A DNA stretch of 64,000 bases from Craterostigma plantagineum (taxonomy: Eukaryota; Streptophyta; Magnoliopsida; Lamiales; Linderniaceae). This document shows positions 32,714 to 44,362 of the stretch, piece after piece. The notes beneath the pieces are model-generated. The model was not told where the DNA came from and searched no databases. It was given only the letters and a program-made list of their open reading frames with translations. The stretch spans positions 496,001 to 560,000 of the forward strand of contig JAPQWV010000299.1 in NCBI GenBank assembly GCA_027422505.1, given 5' to 3'. The position numbers and the translations under genes are program-made. The first letter of the stretch is position 1, and the number at the start of each line of letters is the position of its first letter.

Positions 32714-35348
32714 TGTGGCGACCCTACTTTTCTAATTAGGATTAGGGTTAGTGGCGGATTTCTACAACGTAAGCCGCGGAAGGCCCGTCTAGTTAAAACT
32801 TTTTCCTAAAATAATATACATTATTATAAACATACATCTACATTGTCATCTCTGTACACGGGCTGAAGCCCCAAAAATATCAAAAGAACAAAAAGTCCTA
32901 CAGCCGCTCCACAGGTCTTCATCCATGTATCGCTCCACCCTCAAAAGTCCATGGAGCACCGCCACCAGCCGCCTCAGTCACGACGCGTATCAGCGTCGGA
33001 CTCAATACCTACAACACGTAAACACTGAGCAATTTGCCCAGTAGGTGAATAAAATGCGTGTATACAAGTGTACACTCAACCCCAATCCCAATATCTCACA
33101 GCATGATATAATGCACACTCTTCTTTTTCCCACATTCCTATTTCACACAATACAGGGCCCCCAGGTTAGGCTCGAGACCCTCGCGCGCAAAGACTACTGG
33201 GAGGCCACCCCCAAGTCTCGCGGCAGCCTACCCTGGTAGTGCACTGGACGATCACGCCAATGGCCTCCTACCGGGTCGCTCCGCACCAAGAGTATACACT
33301 GATAGTGCACTGGACGATCACGCCAATGGCCTCCTATCAGGTTACATCAATATCTCATCCGGCGGTATGCACCTCGGGACGGTCACGCCCGAGTAGACAG
33401 ATCAATCACGCCTGTCTCCGCCAGGTGCCCAGTGAGCCCAACCTTGACTCCTCTAAGAGTCACCAATCACAAGCATCTCATTCTACCCCGTACGTCAATA
33501 TCTCATATCGTTACCGTCTCACTATGGTACAACATTCTCTTCCTGACGTGATATGCACGTGCCATGCGTGTTCACAACATCTCATGGAAGCATGATTTAA
33601 ATAAAACGTACGTAAAGCATGTAGACACGTAAATCACATAAGTCACGTGAAAACACATAATTCACAGATGTGTTACGCATTGTAGATGGATGATCCACCT
33701 ACCTGTCCTCCCGCTATACTCAAATAGGAAATCCGGTGTGGTCCCCATATATCGATCCTCTGAATATATAATAAATATTTTCATATTAATATATTTACTA
33801 AGTCATATAAATTTCGAAAACAATAGAATTATCAAAACCCTAAAATAATGAAAACCTAAAAATAATGAAATTCCTAAAAAAATAAATAAATCCTAAAATA
33901 TCGAAAACTCTAGAAATAGCAAAACCCTAAAATATTAAAAATTTATTAAGTGTAGAGAAACTTTTAAAATGCTGAAATTATTTTAAGTATTGAAACCTTA
34001 ATGCTGAAATAGTGAATTTATACTAGATGTCGAAATCTTTAGACACTGTCTAAGACTATGATAATGACAACTTCCTAAGCAATGTCGAGATCTTTAATAA
34101 GCCTATCGAAATCTTTTGTTGAGAAGCAAATGTCGAAATCATTACACAATGTCGAGATCTATCCTAGCTTGAGGTCTTATAATGTCGAGATCTCTTATCG
34201 AGATTCTATTATATCTAGAACTGTTATATTTCGAATTCTACCTAGGTTACATCTCGAAACTCTTCATATCATGTGAAATCTTTGATGGTGTCGAAATCCT
34301 TATAAGATACATCTCGAATTCTTTTATAGTTCTTATCTCGACATCTTTGTATTATAGATCTCGACATCTATCTTTTATATATTTCGAATCTTTCTACTGC
34401 ACAACTTATTATTCATTTCGAAATCTTCTAAGTACACATCTCGAGATCTTCTTCTTATATGTCTCGAAATCTCTTTATGGAACACCTCGAGATTTATTCT
34501 ATTACACTTCGAATTTTTTTTTGTGGTACACCATGTCGAGATCTTTCTAAAAATCGAGATTCTCCCCAAAAATCCTAAAACATATACCATCAGCATCGGC
34601 TTCAAGAATTATTTCAAGCCCAGAAACTCTTACACTCTAAATCGTTAAGTTTCTAATCAACATTATAATTTTTTTAAGGATACCACAAAATTCAATATCT
34701 ATTTAAACTCATATCCTACAACTAATAAGCCGAATCTGAAGTACCTAGGGTTTTCTAAGCCAGCTAAATACCGAACCCCTTTTAAGGTTAGTACAAAATT
34801 ATATATGGACCTACCTATTGGTAACATATAGACATACTGAAAGTTACTTGAGCTCAAGAGTATTTGCATACCGTTCTTGGAGATACGTTGTTTGAACTTA
34901 ATATTGCTCCAACAAAGCTTTGCCATAACTTTCGTACTTCAGCTTATAATTATGTTCGTTTCTTTAGCTCTCATTCCTTATAGTTTTCCTCACTTATTTG
35001 ATATACATGATATCTTTGATTCTTGTGCATGAGTAGACATTTAAAGTGACGTGTTTTCCTTTAGCCTTAAGTAACATATGTATAAGGTTTATCTTGTAAG
35101 AACTTGGGCCAACTTAATATGTTAAACATAGCCCAAACCTCCTAAGTCTATATTATTACTTTACTAAACATGACCTAATATTATTATTATTTCTAATTAA
35201 TTCTTTGGTCATATCTTCGAAATATTTCTAGACTAATTAAAACTTATATTATTACTTCGATACGCAATTTCTTACGAAGCTTCTTAATTCGAAATCATTA
35301 TTTATCTAATTACATCAAAATCCCGTACTGAAATTTACGGGTATTACA
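32714..35348 (-). repeat. 3' LTR of the large gypsy element (2,635 bp)
   Basis: On the plus strand it reads TGTGGCGACCC to GGTATTACA; in element orientation it starts TGTAATACCCG. Near-identical sequence at 55,803-56,928 covers its downstream part. A tract rich in TCGAGAT/ATCTCGA lies at 34,020-34,560. Confidence 0.85.
34020..34560 (-). repeat. TCGAGAT-type repeat tract in the gypsy LTR
   Basis: ATCTCGA, TTTCGAA and ATGTCGA units recur densely, the reverse complement of the tract at 3,447-3,790. Confidence 0.7.
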
Positions 35349-35361
35349 TCCTCCCCCCTTA
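35349..35361 (-). other. Polypurine tract of the gypsy element
   Basis: AAGGGGGGAGGAT on the minus strand abuts the 3' LTR. Confidence 0.75.
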
Positions 35362-35379
35362 AAGGAATTTCGTCCCCGA

Positions 35380-36030
35380 AATTACGCCGACTGGAATAAC
35401 TCGGGATAACGAACTTTCACTTCATCCTCACGCTCCCAAGTGGCTTCCTCAATTGATTGATTTCACCACAGAACCTTCACCAACGGAATAATCTTATTCC
35501 GTAGTCGTTTCGATTCGTACATCAAAATATCTACAGGCTTCTCTTCGTAACTCAAGTCAGGCTTGAGCTGTTGATAAAGAAGCTCGCTCTGAATAACATG
35601 GCTCGGGTCCGCGACGTACTTTCGTAATGTCGATACGTGAAATACGTCGTGAACTTGCGATAATGAAGCCGGCAAGTCTAATTGGTACGCAACTTCGCCT
35701 ACTCTTTTGACAATTCTGAATGGGCCTATGTATCTAGGGCTCAACTTGCCCTTTCTTCCAAAACGCTTTACTCCTTTCATCGGGGAAATATTCAGGAACA
35801 CTTGATCATCTTCTGCAAATTCCAGAGGCAGTCGTCGATGATCTGCGTAATTTTCCTGACGACTCTGTGTGGTTCGCATCCTTTTCCGAATCTTCGTCAC
35901 AGCTTCTGTCATTTCTCGGATCATATCGGGTCCTAACAATGTTCGCTCACTGATTTCGTCCCAATGGATTGGGGACCGGCACTTACGCCCGTATAAAGCC
36001 TCGTATGGTGCCATTCCAATTGTAGTGTGG
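35380..36030 (-). pseudogene. Gypsy integrase C-terminal part
   Basis: [60 protein letters not shown] and [17 protein letters not shown] are standard for gypsy integrase ends. After KVLW a stop interrupts, then IEEATWERED...YPELFQSA closes the frame near the polypurine tract. The N-terminal part lies at 43,871-44,300, beyond the nested element. Confidence 0.85.
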
Positions 36031-36035
36031 AAACT
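36031..36035. repeat. Target-site duplication AAACT (left)
   Basis: AAACT precedes TGATCGACACG and recurs at 43,871-43,875 after the second LTR. Confidence 0.9.
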
Positions 36036-37549
36036 TGATCGACACGTGGTGTGTGAATGAAAAGTGCGACAAGTAATAATTAAAACAAATACTAAATTAC
36101 TATCACCGACGTGCGATAGGCAGTGGACCTATCGTTTGTAGTGCAGTAAAGTGAGTAAACGAGTATCGAACACGAGGAATAAATCAAGTACTAGTAATGA
36201 CCTATCGACTCGATATTTAACCTAAATAAAATACGCAAATTGTTTGACGATTTAACCTAAAAGATCGCTCCTAAATCAACTAGAGATTCAAAGAACACGC
36301 TTAGAACTGATATGAAGTTTCAGATGATAAAGATGTGCTCGGGATTCGAATCCCGCTAGGTGTGATCGCCTAAGACAATGAAATATCGTGCCTACGTGAT
36401 TCTTGACTAAATCGCAGTAATTTTTCTACCCACTCGCGAATTTGCTGTCGCCCTAAACGCTCGTGGGGATCTAAAATTCAGTAATTACTAATAGCGAGGA
36501 TCGAGTATTTGCTTTCGCCCTATACTCGAATCCTATCTTCTACGAACGGCCTAATCGTTGTTTAGCTGTCGCCCTAAACGATTTTCCATACATTCACTTT
36601 AACACATAGACATATTAAAGTGAAGAAGCAATTTCATAGAACAATAAATAGTCCGAATACGCAAATCACGATAAACATGTCTTAAGTACGACTAATCCTA
36701 GCGTTCATCTAATCCCAAACACAAAAGGGATTTAGCTACGCATGATAGACGAGAAAACAACGAAAGAAATAAAGGATAAAGGCGAAGAATTCATGTTCTT
36801 GATATACGGATGATCTACGATGAGAGCGTTGAAGATTCTCCGTTCGTCGTCAAATTCGGCGTGATCTCGTCGATGATCCGTCTCTTGCGCTCCGGGATGC
36901 GATTCTGCGTTCTTTTGTGCTAATTTTCGTCTCTAGAGTGATTAGGGTTAATCTCTGGTCAGTGAAATTCGACACTGTCACGGCCTAGGACAAGATAGGT
37001 CACGGCCGTGACACTCTCTGGGCAAAAATTGAGCTCACTGCCGCTCGTCACGGCCTGGTGCACTAGCGTCACGGCCGTGACCCTTTCAACAGCTTTGCAG
37101 CAGTTTCGTATTTCTCTCAGATGGAGGGGTAAACGATGTCCGATTGACCTGAAATTTTAACCATAGGTAGAAGACTTTCCAATCTTCACTCTGACCAAAG
37201 GGATTCTCAATCCGAGGTCTAGATTGAGAGATATAAATTTTCTAACGTTGCTGCTGCTATGAGTCACGGCCTGGTGCAATAAGTGTCACGGCCGTGACCA
37301 TCTTCATTCCAACTCTCTGCCCAACGTCACGGCCTAGTGCACCATGTGTCACGGCCGTGACCTTCACCAGTTTTCATCGTCTTCGCGCCGTTTTGCCTCG
37401 TTTTCGCTCCTTTTCGCCCGAAACTCGTCCTAGAGCCTTATAATACCAAAATAAGTAGAAATGGGGTTAATAAGTGCATAAAATGACTTCGAAAACTCTA
37501 TTATGAGCCAATTAACTACTACGATAAACGTCCTACAATACGTTTATCA
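36036..37549 (-). repeat. 3' LTR of the gag-only element (1,514 bp)
   Basis: Element orientation TGATAAACG to GTCGATCA. It lacks 37 bp present in the partner LTR (TCTCCCCTTTCTGGG... near 43,247), with AGT at both deletion edges. Contains four half-site plus palindrome pairs of GTCACGGCCGTGAC type. Confidence 0.9.
36977..37361. repeat. Palindromic GTCACGGCCGTGAC pairs in LTR
   Basis: Four half sites (GTCACGGCC followed by TRG) are each followed 10-15 bp later by the full 14-bp palindrome. The arrangement is the same in the partner LTR at about 43,298-43,682 and is related to 8,257-8,475. Confidence 0.85.
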
Positions 37550-39251
37550 AACCTCCCCACACTTAATCATTTGCTTGTCCTCAAGTAAATTAGAAGTCAG
37601 AAAAGGTATCCAATCAAGTAACGGCACGATTGTTCGCAATTTATCATCAAAGCTAGAAAACATGAAACGGAATCAAGCGAACAATTATGGACATCACACT
37701 AATGACTTGCACTTGTCTACCTAAACTTCCTTCGCACTGCCAATCGAGACTCATATCTCACATGGGATTCGCTCAAAATCACTCAGTGTATAGGCTAGCA
37801 TATAGTGAATCGCTCAATTCGTGCACTAGTCCCGCCCCTACCATAAACTTGCAAGCTAATCGCATCTCTACTACTTAATGTGGCAAGCATAAATCTGAGG
37901 GTCTTTTTGGGGAAACGGGTCGAATAATCATGAAGCGATAAGCATATATAATGAACACTTAATCTTAGAGCTAGGACACTTAAGCAAAAATTATCAAAGA
38001 ACACAGCATGATTAAACAGACAATCACACGTCCCAACATAAGACTCAACGTTCTCGCTCTGAAATCCTAGACTTTTCTGCCCGACTCTCTCGACTCAGTT
38101 CCCTTTCATTTTCTGCCCTTTCACCTTAGTTACGCTCTACTTTTGTGCACTGCCCTTATTCCCTAAAAACATCAAGGTTCGGCTTTTGTCGCATAGAATA
38201 CATCGTCACAGCGAATGCCGTGTACCTAAGGATACTTATTACCGAAACCTATATCTTGCCAAAGGGTTATGGGCAGGCTTATGCAAGGGATCGGGTCATT
38301 TCAGGAAACGTCAAGTAAGGCACGAGTCATTTCATGAATAGCAGAGAAGAACATCAAATCATACACTGAAATGGTAATTCTCAAGTTCTACTTCTGCTCT
38401 ATTCTAATCAACTTAGGTTCAGATAATATCTGGAAGCTTATTCGGGTCAGTGGCTCTTAAAATTTACGAGGTAAACAAACGAATAGGCTCAGGTTCAAAG
38501 TGGCTAACTAATGAGGTTAGTCATGGTGGGAAAATCTGGCCCTGGACTTAGTTCATAATGCCCTCATCATTTTCACACTAACACACCAAAACAGTTTCAA
38601 CACGCATCAGACATGCAAGTTCTAGAGAGATATAGACTAGGCACGTCACACAATCAAGAAAAATGAGCATAAGCTCGTCAGGCTCAAACTCTCACAACGA
38701 AACAGGGTTATGTGTACGAATCTCTTAAAACAGTGCTACATCTATTCAGGCAGACATGATTCGATCAGTCATGCATATCCTAATTGCTCACAAGAATTCA
38801 TAATAATGCAGACTAACTCGAGATAATGCGCAAAAATCGTGCCTGAATTCAATAAATTCATGCCTTTCAACGAAATTTATAGCTCACAGACACGTCATAA
38901 AAAATTAAAAATTTTCACGTAAGTTTTCAACCTAAATTCCCCTCCCCACACTTAAGCCGTACGTTGTCCTCAACGTAAAATTTGCATAAACGAAAGGGAA
39001 AAGTAGGTGTAAGAGAACGAAACTTCCCTGACGAAAAATGTTGACGTGGTCGTGACTAAACGCGTGATAGTTGTCGTATCGTGACTCGTGATGCCTGACA
39101 TGACTAAAAGGAAAACTAAACGTAACAGAAAAAAAAACATGAATGATAATAATAATAGACATAATAAAAAAAATACTAGATAGATAAAGCCTGGGTTGCC
39201 TCCCAAGAAGCGCTTCCTTTACCGTCTTTAGCCGGACGTGCTTTCGTTCGC
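37550..39251 (-). other. Non-coding tail of the gag-only element
   Basis: AGTGTGGGGAGGTT at 37,550-37,563 (minus strand) is the polypurine tract. A second GTGTGGGGAGGGG block is at about 38,939-38,953, after the CAACGTACGG motif. GGGAGGCAACCC near 39,200 marks the position after pol. No reading frame is conserved. Homologous to window positions 1-1,130. Confidence 0.7.
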
Positions 39252-42088
39252 TTAGGGTGGCTGGAAGTCGAGGTACATCATCTCTTTTTTGCTTAAGTTT
39301 CCCTCGCCTGCATCCATACCTTGGAGGTGTCGCCTTTCGCCGGGCAGCGGTTTCAACTCTTGTGGCGGTCGCTCCTCGACTGGGCTCTTGTCCTTAACTT
39401 CTTCGATGCTCTCGTCGATGGCTATGATGGGTTCGTCGATCTCCTCCCCACACTTATCAATTGCCATAATCGTGTGCCTATCATGCTTGCTGACCTGTGA
39501 CAGACCTTGCACGGAAAAGAGAAAATCGTGCTCAAATACATCTAAGAAATAGCATTTATCATCTTGCTCGTTGCTCTTTTTCATCGAGTCAGCCATATTG
39601 AACGTAACTTTTTCACCGTCTACTGTCAAGGTTAATGTTCCATTCCTAACATCTATCATGGTCTCGCCTGTAGCTAAGAATGGTCTACCTAGAATTAATG
39701 GAACATTTTCATCCTCGTCCATGTCTAAGATCACAAAATCAGCAGGGATAACGAACTTATCGACCTTAACTAGAACATCCTCAATAACACCTAGGGGTAT
39801 TTTAACGATCTATCGGCCAATTGAATACTCATCCTAGTGGGTCGTGGTTCACCTAATCCTAAGCGCTTAAACATGGAGTACGGCATTAAATTTATGCTAG
39901 TGCCTAGATCAGCTAAAGCATGCTCAACAACTAAATCACCTATCAGACAAGGAATAGTAAAACTCCCTGGATCCTTGAGCTTTTTCGGTATCTTGCTCTG
40001 GAGTATCGCCGAACACTCTCCTCGTAGGTATACCAAGGAGACGTGTTCGAGCTTCCGTCGATTCGTCAGCAAGTCCTTCAGGAACTTAACGAAACTGGGC
40101 ATCTGCGCAATAGCTTCAACAAACGGTAAGTTAATATGTAATTCTTTGCACATACCCATGAATCTGCCAATCAGCGCCTCGTCTTTGTCCTTCTTCAACC
40201 GTGCTGGATATGGAATCTTCGGCTGGTATGGCATCACTGGTGGCCGCTCGTTCTCCCTCGCTTTTTCTATTTCGGGTGCAGCCTCCTCCTTTTTAGGTTG
40301 AACCTTCTCTTTTTCAGGTGCAACTTCCCTCAACCGAGCTGGGTACGGGATCTTTGGTTGATACGGCTTCACGAATGGTCGCGTCTTTCTCTCGTCATCC
40401 TTGACCTTCTCGACTCTGTCGCTCTTGCTTTCCTCCACTTCTGGCTCGTCGTGGCCCTCGAAATCGACTTTCTCCTTTAAATTCTGCTTGGTGGGAGCTT
40501 CTTGTAATCCTCTCCCACTCCTCAGGGTTACCGCATTGCAATACTCCTTGGGGTTTGTCTCGGTGTAGCTCGGGAGTGATCCTTGATTTCGCCCCGCCAT
40601 TTGCTTTGCTAATTGCCCCACTTGCTGCTCCAACCTCTTGATCGAGGCGTCTGTATTCTGAGCACGGATGTCATTCGCCTCCATGTACTCCTCCATCTTT
40701 GTCATTCGGCTTTCGTGGGCTGCGGTGGTGCTGCTGAAATTCGTGAGGAGTGTCTTCATCATATCCTTCATTTCCTTCATATCATCGGATCCTCCTGCGG
40801 GCGCGTTCTGATATTGGCATGGCGCCCCGTTTTGGAACCCAGACTGTCTGGGCTGAAATCCGGGTGGTCCTTGCCCCTGGTTGTTCTGATTCCCGTACGC
40901 CAGATTGGGGTGCGCTCGGGGCTGGTAACTTCGCTGGCCACCTTGGTAATTTTCCATATAGTCTACGTGCTCCAATGATTGCCCAAGTTGGCATTCCCAT
41001 GTCTCGTGGGCTGCGCCACAGATCCCGCACAATGGCACGTATGGGGTGTGCTGCGTCGGTGCGGTGGTCATCACGGCGTTCACGGGCTGAGTCTGCCCGA
41101 ACTTTGGGAGTAGTGCGCCGATGACTGTCTGCAGCTGAGAGTTCGTCGCAGCGATCTGTTGCTGAAGCGCCTCGAATTTTGCATTCGTGGCCGTCTCCTT
41201 GCTCACTCCAAATACTCCTGTTGTTTTCATCCTCGTATTGCCCCTCATGAAACTATTCCTCGAGTAATCCTCAATCAGGTTCCAAGCGTCGGTCGCGTTG
41301 AGCTTCACGAGTCCTCATCCTGCAGCTCCGTCTAGCATATGGACAGTATGGTCGTTGAGCCCCTCGTGGAACCGGTTGATCTGGGCTGCCTTCGACATCC
41401 CGTGCTGTGGGCATCGCTTCAATAGCGCCTTGTATCTCTCCCAAACCTCGTAGAGGTTCTCTGAATCCTTCTGATGAAACAGAGAGATCTCCGTTTTTAG
41501 TCTGAGCACCTTCGATAGTGGGAAATAGTGGTTGATGAAGGCGGCTCGCATCTCCTCCCAGGTGGTGATCGACCTGGGCGGCAACATATCTAACCAGTCC
41601 TTCGCCTTGAACTTGAGCGAGAACGGGAATAGCATCAGCTTGATCGCGTCGCCCGGGACCCCGTTGATTTTGATGCTGTCCGTCACCGTGAGAAACGACT
41701 TCAGATGGGAGTAAGGGTCGTCGTCGGGGTTACCCTCAAACTGGGCTGTCTGGAATATCATCAGAAGCCAAGAGTGCTTCAGCTCAAAGTTGTTGTTCTC
41801 GATCGGCGGGATGACAATTGCCGACTCTGTACCGCCTAGCGCGGCATTCTTGAGGAGGTTCTGAAGTGATGGCTCCTCCTCGTGGACGGGCACTCTATGG
41901 TCCGCCATGTCTACTTCTGTGTAGGGACTATCTACGGCTGCCTCTACACGAGAGTTTTGAGTCGATTCTTGCGAACTATGGGAGCTAGTGGAAGCTCCTT
42001 CAGTGTTGTACTTAAGCTTCCTTCGCAACTTTCTCTCAAAATCAGGGTCTGCGTCAACGATGGGACCCGATGGATGGCTTCGGGTCAT
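39252..42088 (-). pseudogene. Athila-like gag-protease of the gag-only element
   Basis: Nearly intact region of about 940 codons. The gag part (from Met 42,088) has ESAIVIPPIENNNFELKHS, QFEGNPDDDPYSHLKSFL and FSLKFKAKDWLDMLPP. One TGA follows LDGAAG at 41,312. Then LNATDAWNLIEDYSRNSFMR, the CGICGAAHETWEC knuckle-like motif, a Gln/Pro-rich part, and PYPARL repeats. The protease region has LADLGTSINLMPYSMF, then VPLILGRPFLATG. A one-base frameshift lies near 39,790. It ends LDFQPP at 39,255 with no RT. Gag packages RNA; enzymes would have to come from another element. Confidence 0.85.
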
Positions 42089-42295
42089 TCACCGCTGAGT
42101 CGTACCTTCAATAAGGGAAAAACAAAAATTAGCAACGAAATAACTAAATACGTCGAAAAGAATACGAAACTAATAGTGACGTAGGAAATTAAACAACGCA
42201 AATAGCACAAATAACGCAATAAGTGAAAAGCAAAAGAAAACGTCAAATAAAAGTGGCTAAAGTACCGAACTACGGTGTTCCTAATATCAATTTAT

Positions 42296-42313
42296 TCCCC
42301 GGCAACGGCGCCA
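42296..42313 (-). other. Primer binding site, Asp tRNA type
   Basis: TGGCGCCGTTGCCGGGGA on the minus strand, just inside the 5' LTR, is the primer site typical of Athila elements. Confidence 0.85.
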
Positions 42314-42319
42314 AAAACT

Positions 42320-43870
42320 TGATCGACACGTGGTGTGTGAATGAAAAGTGGGACAAGTAATAATTAAAACGAATACTAAATTACTATCACCGACGTGCGA
42401 TAGGCAGTGGACCTATCGTTTGTAGTGCAGTAAAGTGAGTAAACGAGTATCGAACACGAGGAATAAATCAAGTACTAGTAATGACCTATCGACTCGATAT
42501 TTAACCTAAATAAAATACGCAAATTGTTTGACGTTTTAACCTAAAAGATCGCTCCTAAATCAACTAGAGATTCAAAGAACACGCTTAGAACTGATATGAA
42601 GTTTCAGATGATAAAGATGTGCTCGGGATTTGAATCCCGCTAGGTGTGATCGCCTAAGACAATGAAATATCGTGCCTACGTGATTCTTGACTAAATCGCA
42701 GTAATTTTTCTACCCACTCGCGAATTTGCTGTCGCCCTAAACGCTCGTGGGGATCTAAAATTCAGTAATTACTAATAGCGAGGATCGAGTATTTGCTTTC
42801 GCCCTATACTCGAATCCTATTTCTACGAACGGCCTAATCGTTGTCTAGCTGTCGCCCTAAACGATTTTCCATACATTCACTTTAACACATAGACATATTA
42901 AAGCGAAGAAGCAATTTCATAGAACAATAAATAGTCCGAATACGCAAATCACGATAAACATGTCTTAAGTACGACTAATCCTAGCGTTCATCTAATCCCA
43001 AACACAAAAGGGAATTTAGCTACGCATGATAGACGAGAAAACAACGAAAGAAATAAAGGATAAAGGCGAAGAATTCATGTTCTTGATATACGGATGATCT
43101 ACGATGAGAGCGTTGAAGATTCTTCGTTCGTCGTCAAATTCGGCGTGATCTCGTCGATGATCCGTCTCCTGCGCTCCGGGATGCGATTCTGCGTTCTTTT
43201 GTGCTAATTTTCGTCTCTAGAGTGATTAGGGTTAATCTCTGGTCAGTTCTCCCCTTTCTGGGTCGAATTTGGGCTTTTTATAGTGAAATTCGACACTGTC
43301 ACGGCCTAGGACAAGATATGTCACGGCCGTGACACTCTCTGGGCAAAAATTGAGCTCACTGCCGCTCATCACGGCCTGGTGCACTAGCGTCACGGCCGTG
43401 ACCCTCTCAACAGCTTTGCGGCAGTTTGGTATTTCTCTCGGATGGAGGGGTAAACGATGTCCGATTGACCTGAAATTTTAACCATAGGTAGAAGACTTGC
43501 CAATCTTCATTCTGACCAAAGGGATTCTCAATCCGAGGTCTAGATTGAGAGATATAAATTTTCTAACGTTGCTGCTGCTATGAGTCACGGCCTGGTGCAA
43601 TAAGTGTCACGGCCGTGACCATCTTCATTCCAACTCTCTGCCCAACGTCACGGCCTAGTGCACCATGTGTCACGGCCGTGACCTTCACCAGTTTTCATCG
43701 TCTTCGCGCCGTTTTGCCTCGTTTTCGCTCCTCTTCGCCCGAAACTCGTCCTAGCGCCTTATAATACCAAAATAAGTAGAAATGGGGTTAATAAGTGCAT
43801 AAAATGACTTCGAAAACTCTATTATGAGCCAATTAACTACTACGATAAACGTCCTACAATACGTTTATCA
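42320..43870 (-). repeat. 5' LTR of the gag-only element (1,551 bp)
   Basis: Same termini as the LTR at 36,036. It retains the 37-bp block that includes TTTTTATAG (TATA-like region on the opposite reading) near 43,275. Four palindrome pairs lie at 43,298-43,682. Confidence 0.9.
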
Positions 43871-44300
43871 AAACTATTGTTGTAAGAAAACTCTATCAGT
43901 GGTAGATACTTACTCCAGTTTCCCTTGAAATCGAGTACGCATGCCCGTAGCATATCTTCAAGAGTCTGAATCGTTCGCTCGGACTGCCCGTCGGTCTGGG
44001 GATGGTAAGCAGTGCTAAATGAGAGTTTGGTTCCCATCGCTTTCTGTAAGCTTTGCCAAAATTTCGATAGGAATCTCGAATCTCGATCCGAGATAATAGA
44101 GATTGGAATTCCATGGTTAGGCGATCCACGATCACCCAAATAGCATCGTGGCCTTTCGTCGTTTTAGGTAAGCCAACGACGAAATCCATAGTAATGTGAT
44201 CCCACTTCCATTCCGCTTTGATTAGTTGGCACGTCATACATCTATTTACGAACGTGGCGATATCCATCTTCATTCCCGACCACCAATATATGATCCGCAA
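43871..44300 (-). pseudogene. Gypsy integrase N-terminal and core part
   Basis: The zinc region ends [14 protein letters not shown]. About 15 residues expected before [15 protein letters not shown] are missing. The first Asp is in TMDF. After a frameshift come [17 protein letters not shown] (second Asp) and [17 protein letters not shown] (Glu), then FSYNNSF, where the nested element is inserted (duplication AAACT at 43,871-43,875). The frame resumes at 36,030. Confidence 0.85.
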
Positions 44301-44362
44301 ATCTTGGTAAATCTAAGTAGCTCTCGGATGTACAGAGTATGTTGTTATGTGGGCTTCGGTCA

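Larger units (their letters stand above)
36036..43870 (-). mobile_element. Athila-like gag-protease-only LTR element (7,835 bp), non-autonomous
   Basis: LTRs of 1,514 and 1,551 bp, an Asp-tRNA primer site, one gag-protease reading region, a long non-coding tail, a polypurine tract and AAACT duplications define a complete insertion. RT, RNase H and integrase are absent: after the protease the sequence passes within about 60 bp to the GCGCTTCTTGGGAGGCAACCC block (near 39,205) that in Athila elements follows pol. By eye the LTRs differ at about 18 substitutions (1.2%), one 37-bp deletion and two 1-bp indels. Inserted in the gypsy integrase. Confidence 0.9.

Noticed and set aside
33239..33595. 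Frame of 118 codons repeated at 56,328-56,684.
   Set aside because: Both lie in the two LTRs of the same gypsy element, so similarity comes from the LTR and not from a conserved gene.
40298..41124. Plus-strand frames opposite the Athila-like gag.
   Set aside because: Antisense shadows of a clearly conserved minus-strand gag-protease.
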